Below are positions 56,700 to 64,000 of a stretch of 64,000 bases of DNA, piece by piece. The notes under the pieces are model-generated. The model did no database searches. It was not told the origin of the DNA and saw nothing but the letters and a program-made list of their open reading frames with translations. The translations under genes were made by a program, and so were the position numbers. Numbering within the stretch: position 1 is the stretch's first letter; every line of letters starts with the position of its first letter. This DNA is from Patiria miniata (lineage: Eukaryota > Echinodermata > Asteroidea > Valvatida > Asterinidae): positions 12,169,512-12,233,511 of the forward strand of contig NW_024037048.1 in assembly GCF_015706575.1 (NCBI RefSeq), given 5' to 3'.

Positions 56700-59600
56700 C
56701 ACTCTGCTCAGTGAGGTCAAGTTGTGCACCTCTCTATAGGACTGATGACGTCATGCGGATGAACTTGGATTACCTCAAGTCAACGGTTAGCAGTCACGAA
56801 GCACAGTTAGTTTGCTACTGCGGGGCAACCTTTCCCCATCTCAGCTGTCACGCTTGCGCGTTCCGCTGGATTCCATGAGTTAAGGTCCAGAGGTAAGCGT
56901 CTGTCTTGGGCAACCATTCGCTTACACTAATTTTCCTCGGCACTCGGCGTCCCACAATCATGATGGTACAACCTACTAAATCACAGATACCGGCAACTCG
57001 GGGGTCATCCCTTTCAGGGACATTTGTTGCCCGGCAAGGTTTGCGTTCCAGGCAGGCGCAGCCGGGTCGTCATCCTGCTACTGCCTCCCTAGTCTTAGCT
57101 TGTTGGAATGTTTGCTCACTAAACATCCGCTCGAACTTTCAGTCTTCTTCCCTAAGGAAGTCAGCAATCATCGACTTCGAACTCACTCGACTAGGCATCA
57201 GTGTTTCTGCTCTCAGTGAGACGTGGCCCACTGGTAGTGGCTCGATTCAGGAAGCGAACTTCACCTTCTTTTGGAGCGGCTACCCAGACACTGTAAGACC
57301 TATGCATGGGGTAGGCCTTGCAGTAAAAAACTCCTTGCTCCCATGTATCCAGCATCCCATCTCCATTTCGCCTCGCCTCATGTCCTTGCGCTTGGGTCTC
57401 AGAATCGGATTTATTACCATCATCTCTGCCTACGCCTCTACTTTGACGTCTACCTCAGAGTCCAAGGATGTGCTCTACCTACAGCTCAGCGAGACGTTAC
57501 TCAGCATACCAGCTGGCGACAGTATTGCTTTCATTGGAGACTTCAGTGCTCGTATTGGCTCTGACTGCAATGCTTGGAGAGGTGTGCTGAGCCCCCATGG
57601 CCTCGGAAAAATGAATGAGAATGGCCAACGGCTTCTTGAACTCTGTGCTAGTCTCAATCTGTGCATTGCTAGCACGTTTTTCGCAGGCTCACTTCGCTTC
57701 AAGGTCACTTGGATGCATCCCCGCTCACGCCGCTGGCATCAACTTGATCACATCATCATCAGAAAGAGGCAGCTATGTGATGTCATTCATTGCCATAGCA
57801 TGCACTGTGCCGACTGCAGCACAGACCATGCACTTGTTCGCTGTAAGCTGAAAATGCTTCCTAAGCGGTTCCACCATGCACAGCCGAGGCCCTGCAATTG
57901 ACACTGCCGCTACAAAGGACACCCTCTGTGTCGCCCAGTTCCAGAAGCTGCTCACTGGTCATTTCAACTCTTCCCCTGTGCCAAACAACTCTGTAGATGC
58001 ATGGTCCAGGTTCCGCTCTACAGTCATGGACAGTGCTCGAAGTGCCTTTGGTCATCACCCTCTGTTGCAACCAGACTGGTTACGCGACAGTGCCAACATA
58101 CTACTTCCGGCTCTTGAGGCGCACAGCCAGAGCAAAGGTCAGCGAACGCAACACCTGTTCCTCGTTGGCAGAACTCCAAACTGCAAAGGCTAATGTTCAA
58201 TGCCTAACCCGTACAGCCCTCCGTCGCTAATGGACTAATCTCAGCGAACGTATCCAACATTGTGCTGCTATGGTGACCTTCGGGGCTTGTACAAAGGCAT
58301 CAAAGAAGCCATCGGACCCACACCAAAGAAGTCCTCTCCTTTGCTGTCTACGAGTGGCAATATCCTCACTGACTTGTCAGCGCAGCTCGACCACTGGGCA
58401 GAGCACTTCAGCTCATGTATGCTAGTGATGTTGAAATGGACATTGCTGCCATAACTTCCCTGCCAAAACTTCTGTCCCTACATGACCTTGATAGTGTCAT
58501 TACCTTAGATGCAGTGAAGCGTTCTATCAGTGGACTGAAAAACAACAAGTCTCCTGGTGCAGATGGCATTTCTCCTGAAGTGCTGAAGACGGGCGTGAGC
58601 CCCATGCTGTTGAGCTTCACAATGTTATTACACTTTGCTGGCACACTCTCTGCATTCCACAGGATTTAAAAGATGCCAATATAATCACTCTGTACAAAAA
58701 CAAAGGCAATCGACAAGACTGCAATAATTACAGGGGCATCTCTCTACTGAGCTTAGCTGGCAAGGTCTTCTGCCGTGTGCTACTGCCTAGGCTGCAGGTC
58801 ATTGCCAACACGATCCTTCCTGAGAGCCAATGTGGCTTTCGTTCGTCTCACTCTACCGCTGATGCGATATTTTCTCTACGTCAGCTCCAGGAGAAATGTG
58901 CAGAGCAGCAGCGCCCACTTTTTGCTGTGTTTGTTGACCTGACAAAAGCTTTCGACCTCGTGAGCCGATCAAGCTTGTTTGTCATCTTGAAGCACTTAAG
59001 CTGCCCAGACACCCTACTAGCCATTCTGATGGGATTTCATGAGGACATGAAAGCTACAGTCCAACACAACGGCTCCAAATTCAGGAAGTTTGACATTCAC
59101 CGGGGCGTCAAACAGGGTTGCGTGCTTGCTCCCACCCTGTTTGGAATCTAGTTCTCTGCACTACTTCACCGTGCATTTCCTGACCCCTCAGGAGTACTGC
59201 TCCACACCCGCAGCTCTGGGAAGTTTTTTAACCTCTCACGCCTCCGTGCAAGAGCGAAGATCAGAAAGGTTCTCATCAGAGAGCTCCTGTATGCAGACGA
59301 CGCTGCCTTTGTTGCACACTCCGAAGCTGAACTTCAAGACCTCTGCAATTTTTTTGCCAAAGCGTGTTCAGAGTTTGGCATGAAGATTAGCCTCAACAAA
59401 ACAGTAGTTCTCTCTCAGGGGACACCAGCTCCACCCAACATCTCCATCAATGGTTCAGCACTAAATGTGTTAAACGAGTTCTGCTACCTTGGTTCCACGA
59501 TCACTAACAACAACTCTCTGGATGCGGAGATCGACACTCGCATTGGGAAGGCTTCAACCACCTTTGGTCAGCTTCGTTCCTGCGTGTGGGACAACAGGGA

Positions 59601-60150
59601 CCTCTCCATCAATCTTAAAATCCGTGTGTACACAGCTTGCGTACTGAGTGTCCTACTTTACTGCAGCGAGACTTGGGCCACGCACAGCCGCCAGGAGCGA
59701 CGCTTAAATCCATTTCACTTCCGTTGCCTTTGTTCCATACTTGGCATCACCTGGAAAGACCGCGTTCCGAACTCCACCATCCTTGCTCTCACTGGAGCGA
59801 CTGATATGTTCACCATGCTGAGAGTACGTCACCTTCGATGGACCGGTCATGTTCGCAGAATGGATGATGGTCGCCTCCCTAAGGACATCTTCTACGGTGA
59901 ACTGGCTGATGCCCCACGTCCTTGTGGTCGCCCTAGGTTGCGCTTCAAGGACGTCCTTAAGCGAGACTTGTCTGCCTTTGACAATCCACATGATACCTGG
60001 GGGACTGTTGCACTGGGTCGCTCCTCCTGGTGCTCTGCTATCCACTCAGGGCATTCAGTCTCTTCACAGACCTACATTGACGATTGTGAAAGACGTCAAA
60101 CTCATCGTCATTTACAACGGGACAGGCCAAGATGATGAGGATGATGACTG
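56700..60150 (+). mobile_element. LINE D, nearly full length (endonuclease plus reverse transcriptase), decayed
   Basis: The APE-type endonuclease spans about 57090-57860: CWNVCSLN, SALSETW, FIGDFSARIGSD, TWMHPRSRRWHQLDHI and DCSTDHALVRCKL. Then the RT: NNKSPGADGISPEVLK (58540), CNNYRGISLLSLAGKVF (58715), PESQCGFRSSHSTADAIF (58818), FAVFVDLTKAFD (58920), RGVKQGCVLAPTLF (59100), ELLYADDAAFV (59280) and NEFCYLGSTI (59475). The C-terminal RRLNPFHFRCL, RWTGHVRRMDDGRLPKD and RPCGRPRLRFKDV close it at 60135. It ends in a GATGATGAGGATGATGAC-like tail. At least three frameshifts (near 57890, 58400 and 58660) and internal stops (near 58191 and 59149) inactivate it. RTE-like in layout; clade not certain. 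Confidence 0.9.
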
Positions 60151-60867
60151 GCTCCACACTCGCAAAATATCACTGCAATGCGCGTAGTCTTATTCAGTTT
60201 TGTACACAACATATGGGAGTATTTTGAATTGCTAGCAAATTCTATGCGAGCACTCTGATTGGTTCAGATTCCAGAGTGTACCATATTCTATTTCTAGGCC
60301 GCGACGGAAGATCATTCTCATTACTTCGAGGGATTTTACTTTGTGTTGTGTGACATTACAAAATTCATTAATTATATAGGGCATACATGACTCAAATAAA
60401 TCAAGTATATCACAATGTGGACCCGTGAACGTGGGGTCAATGAAAAAATCACGCATAGATCTGATAAAAAAAACTTTCGACGTGCTCAAAATTTTCAACC
60501 TGAATGTCATTTGTCCCTAAGTATTAAGTACTTACCTGTTCAGAATACAGTGAATATGCCAATCATCGTATAAATCATCATGCGCAATAAATTCCACATT
60601 TTGGAGAGCGATTTACCGAGCAACATGGAGAGGTTACATGCACATATCGGAGATCGGCTGCGATTGACTTGTGCATGGCTCCTGGCTAGACTGTTTCCGG
60701 GCCTCCTAAAAATATTGGAGTCCAAAAGACAATGGGGACAGAAAACCAGTCTAGCTCCTTGCTAGCATCAGACAAACCAATGACAGGGCGCTTCGATTGG
60801 TCGTCCCGATGGAGTTCGACTGAAGTTCACAGACAAAATACGACTATCTTACGACTTGTCATCAAGT
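60151..60867. other. Spacer, no gene seen
   Basis: AT-rich. CTGGCTAGACTG near 60682 and CCAGTCTAGCTCC near 60746 are an inverted pair, possibly a tiny MITE. Confidence 0.35.
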
Positions 60868-60947
60868 CTACTGTTCACGTAGCTGGAGTTACCTCAGCCC
60901 TATATTTTATCATTGGGTCAACCCAGTTATTAAATATGGGGCTGAGG

Positions 60948-61134
60948 GAAAAAAATGTTGCAACCTGACGCCACTTTTTTCTTCATATAATGTATCATCT
61001 CAATGAAGGTCATTCATTGCAAAATGATGACAAGACGTGAATCTTGGACTGAGAAATATCTCAAATTTTGTTTTGACTCTCCACGGACTTTGTACACAAC
61101 CGCTGAACTGGCGTTAGGTTGCAACATTCTTTCC
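60948..61134. mobile_element. Short MITE, family M, copy 4
   Basis: The 8-bp duplication GGCTGAGG is at 60940-60947 and 61135-61142. Ends are GAAAAAAATGTTGCAACCTG and, inverted, GGAAAGAATGTTGCAACCTA. It inserted into a hairpin: TAGCTGGAGTTACCTCAGCC near 60880 pairs with GGCTGAGGTAACTCCAGCTA after the insertion. Confidence 0.85.
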
Positions 61135-61164
61135 GGCTGAGGTAACTCCAGCTACTATTCACGG

Positions 61165-61957
61165 TATAATCAGTCTGCGCCAGTCTGCCTAGTCCGAGTA
61201 ACTAGACTCTAAGAATCGCCAAATACAAATGGTGGTGTTAGGTTCAAATACCTTGGCCCTAACCCTGCTGAATCCAACAGAATCCAACTATATCATATAC
61301 AGTCCTGATTTGAGGCATGCAATTGCACCCCACGCCATCGCGCACCTAAAGCTCGCCGAGAAGTGCGAATAATTGCACACCTAAATCACTCTTTACCGCA
61401 CACCTTGGCATACATTTACGGCATAATTATACTCCATAAAAAGTACGTCACTGAAGAGAAAATGGCTTTACTGTTAAACCAAGATGAATATTATAAAAAA
61501 GTACCAGATTGTTCAGTCCCAGCCCGGACCACAGAATCACACACCTAGAAAAATCACACGCCTAGAAAAATCACAGGCCTAGAAAAACCACACGCCTAGA
61601 AAAATCACAGGCCTAGAAAAATCACACGCCTAGAAAAATCCAGGTGTGCCTTTTTCTACACACCTGTGATTTTCAAATCAGGAGGACTGCATACCAGATG
61701 GAGCCTGTTGGATTGAGCAGTAAACCGAATTTTGTTTCCATAGGTGGGTTGCTCAAATGTCAGTAGCACAGGGAATGCAAATTTCGGTTTTAGTGTGCAA
61801 TTGAGCACTTCAGTTATGTCCTGTGTCATGTTGTGAATAGTGTGCATTGTTTTGATGTTATCAACAGGCATTTACGTGTAGCTGGCAGTGCTGTCAAGGG
61901 ATTGTCTAATGCTGATCATAACTAATTAGAATTGATTGTGATAGAAGCTGGTCCACC
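61165..61957. other. DCP2 upstream region
   Basis: Contains a minisatellite (61537-61645) and AT-rich sequence. The DCP2 promoter and 5' UTR should lie here; no TATA box stands out. Confidence 0.35.
61537..61645 (+). repeat. 17-bp minisatellite
   Basis: About six units of CACACGCCTAGAAAAAT, some with CACAGG instead. The array lies about 310 bp upstream of the DCP2 start codon. Confidence 0.85.
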
Positions 61958-63648
61958 ATGGATGGTCAACAGGTGACAGTGGCCATACCTCCAGATGTAT
62001 TGGATTCTCTGTGCAGGTGAGTGTGATCTTAGGTTGGAAAGGGAGGAGGGGTCAAGCCACATTAAAGTCTTGCCCCCTCATATGCTTCTACTCATATTGC
62101 TCATGTGTGCTTCAGAGTCATCAGGCTACCAGCGCTCTGACCATTATCAGACTCTTATCGAAGTGAGAGCAGTTAACCAGGGTTTGACTTGACAGTAGCC
62201 CACTAGTCAAATGCTAGTCAAAACAGCGGTGGGCTGGTCAAACTATTCCTTAAGTAACCCGGCTGGCGAATAAAAAATTGTTGAGCTTCAGCAAAGATGA
62301 AAGGACAGGAAAAAATACATCATTAAATTTAGAAAGCAAACCTAATTTTATTAACTGTTTACTGTTAAATTATTAGATCTGTTTATTAAAAACACCGACA
62401 AGATTGTCTCAGGATACACTTTTTACATGTAGTCACATTGTTGTTTATGAGACACTCTAGAAAAGAAAAACATCGGGCTATTGAAAATACTCATGGGCTA
62501 GTTAAGAGTGTGTTTCAGTAGCCCGGCTGGTTACTGAAAAAGGTTAAGGCTAAGTTTAGAACTTCAGACTGGGTACATGTACCTGCTACTCAACTTGAGG
62601 ATGATTTGTCCCCAGTACTTTCTCTGTGTAGGTAATCATCTGGAAAAAATGTCATACTTCTTGCTATCATTGCAATTGAGACCTCATACAAATTCACATT
62701 GGTTTTGCTGTTGAACTGATAAGCCTTAGTCTTGGTGTCCATTACCAGACACATCAACATGGAAAGTAAAAAAAGGAAGGGACAAAACTTTTGTATGGTT
62801 TACCTTAGGAAAATGTGTAACGTAATCATGACAGTGCAGTACAATCTCCACCTGACTCCCAAAGTGACATGAATTGTTCTTACTACACATGTAGGTTAAA
62901 GAGGCACAGGTAATTATTATACAGTGACAAGGATGTTGCAAACCTTTCCACCCTGGCCTTGATCTGTGTGCTCACATTCACAAGAGGTCTTTTGTTGCTT
63001 GCAACATGTTGTATCTTTTAGAATATACATGCATCTGATTCATTAACACAATGTGTATATGTGTAACATAATTGTGATAATTATTATTACCCTGGATTGG
63101 ACATTTGGGAGACATCCCCATAGACTTGTGCACAAAATGTTTCAAACTTAAATGTGGCCTAACCCAATATTCCCTTGTCCTTTTTCCATGAATTTCGGTA
63201 TGTTTGCTAATTAGACCACAAGCAACAAATATAACCTAATTGCGACAATAAAATGTTGCCTCTAAAGGGGGGCTGTGACATTAGGGAGACATGAAAATGT
63301 CTCCCCAATGACCGATGTCTCCCATTGTGTGAAGAAATTACGATAACATGTCTCCTTAATGGTACCATTCATGCCATTACACATATTAAAAAATAACTTA
63401 CAAGCAAATACACTTTTGAAGCGCTCGTTAAGTATTAACATACAATAATTTTATTTATCTTCATGTCTAATTTTTCAATTGCTCTTGTACTGGCAGTCGT
63501 TTTTTGATCAACATCCCTGCAGAGGAGAGAAACAACATGATACGTGTGTTCTTTCAGATTGAGCTGGCCCACTGGTTCTACATTGACTTCTACAGAGCTG
63601 AGAAACATTTCCTGCCCAGCTGTGGTATTAAGGAATTCTCCAAAGCCA
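61958..63648 (+). CDS. DCP2: mRNA-decapping enzyme 2, first two coding exons (gene runs off the window)
   Basis: Exon 1 (61958-62016; ATG in GTCCACCATGG) and exon 2 (63497-63648) join in phase 2 and give 70 residues. The product starts [20 protein letters not shown], then [40 protein letters not shown] and [10 protein letters not shown]. This aligns directly with human DCP2 ([44 protein letters not shown]). It is the N-terminal regulatory domain that binds DCP1 and closes over the Nudix catalytic domain; the Nudix part lies beyond 64000. DCP2 removes the 5' cap from mRNA in cytoplasmic decay bodies. Intron 1 is ordinary GT-AG (GTGAGT ... TGGCAG). Intron 2 opens with a U12-type donor. Confidence 0.93.
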
Positions 63649-63657
63649 ATATCCTTT
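63649..63657 (+). promoter_or_regulatory. DCP2: U12-type (AT-AC class) 5' splice site of DCP2 intron 2
   Basis: ATATCCTTT follows directly after the conserved FSKA codons and matches the U12-type AT-AC donor consensus without mismatch. Reading through would reach TGA at 63657-63659, with no GT between the conserved residues and that stop. An ordinary U2-type donor is therefore excluded here. The matching acceptor and branch site lie outside the window. Confidence 0.85.
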
Positions 63658-64000
63658 GAAAGAGACAAAAGGCATAAGTTTTGAACTAGATGATGTTGCC
63701 TTGAAGTGCTTAACACTATAATTGGGATTACTGTGACTCAGCTTTCAGTACTAACCCGGTACCATGAATGCACTAGGTCAAATGTAGGTGATTGACTTGT
63801 CTAAATGCACAAGTTGTTGAACTAATGACACAGAGACCACATGGTTGATACATATGTATATCATTTCTTTCTTTAGTCTTCAAAGAATAGAGTGGTGATG
63901 GGAACCACAACAGTCCATTCCAAGACACCGGGCCAGTGATAGAAATTATCTACATTGCCAAATGTCTAAATTGGGAGGGGGAGGGGGGAGGTCAAATAAT
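63658..64000 (+). other. DCP2 intron 2 (minor-class), start only
   Basis: No further DCP2 exon (Nudix box) is seen before the window ends. A G-rich run lies at 63974-63991. Confidence 0.7.

Overview
Eukaryotic nuclear DNA, almost certainly from a marine invertebrate, most likely a deuterostome such as an echinoderm or hemichordate. The basis is split genes with GT-AG introns, conserved animal proteins (ANAPC11, neugrin, DCP2, an HNK-1-family sulfotransferase), AT-rich spacers rich in ACATGTA motifs, and several kinds of short inverted-repeat transposons and LINEs. The species cannot be fixed from the sequence alone. No operons, CRISPR arrays or rRNA genes are present, and no LTR-retrovirus or Polinton coding region was recognised.

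Five host genes are supported. (1) On the minus strand, a first coding exon of an unnamed gene starts at 12742 and runs leftward. (2) ANAPC11, the RING subunit of the anaphase-promoting complex, lies on the plus strand in three exons (18721-24235). (3) A Golgi carbohydrate sulfotransferase of the HNK-1/CHST8-14 family lies on the plus strand in three exons (33797-38317) and looks complete. (4) Neugrin (NGRN) lies on the minus strand at 44639-45717; its 5' exon is not securely located. (5) The first two coding exons of the mRNA-decapping enzyme DCP2 lie on the plus strand (61958-63648). The second ends at a textbook U12-type AT-AC donor and the gene continues beyond the window. These genes act in unrelated processes (cell cycle, glycan sulfation, mitochondrial RNA biology, mRNA decay), and their order suggests no shared pathway.

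The rest is mostly transposon-derived. Region by region: 0.5-1.7 kb hAT-type MITE; 2.4-5.6 kb two abutting LINE relics; 9.7-12.5 kb foldback elements, a LINE 3' end and a MITE; 13.3-14.4 kb hAT-type element; 14.5-16.1 kb composite inverted-repeat element carrying mirrored TACGTA arrays; 17.0-18.3 kb LINE relic; 18.8-23.0 kb ANAPC11 intron 1, packed with MITEs; 25.6-28.5 kb TTAA-flanked MITE, foldback and PIF-like MITE; 33.9-37.1 kb sulfotransferase introns with four more elements; 39.6-43.9 kb further MITEs; 46.2-55.8 kb a dense nest of foldback elements inserted into one another; 56.7-60.15 kb a nearly full-length but decayed LINE.

The strongest points are the U12-type donor in DCP2, the nested foldback region whose target-site duplications give an insertion order, and several families of foldback elements whose arms are built of tandem, self-complementary units.
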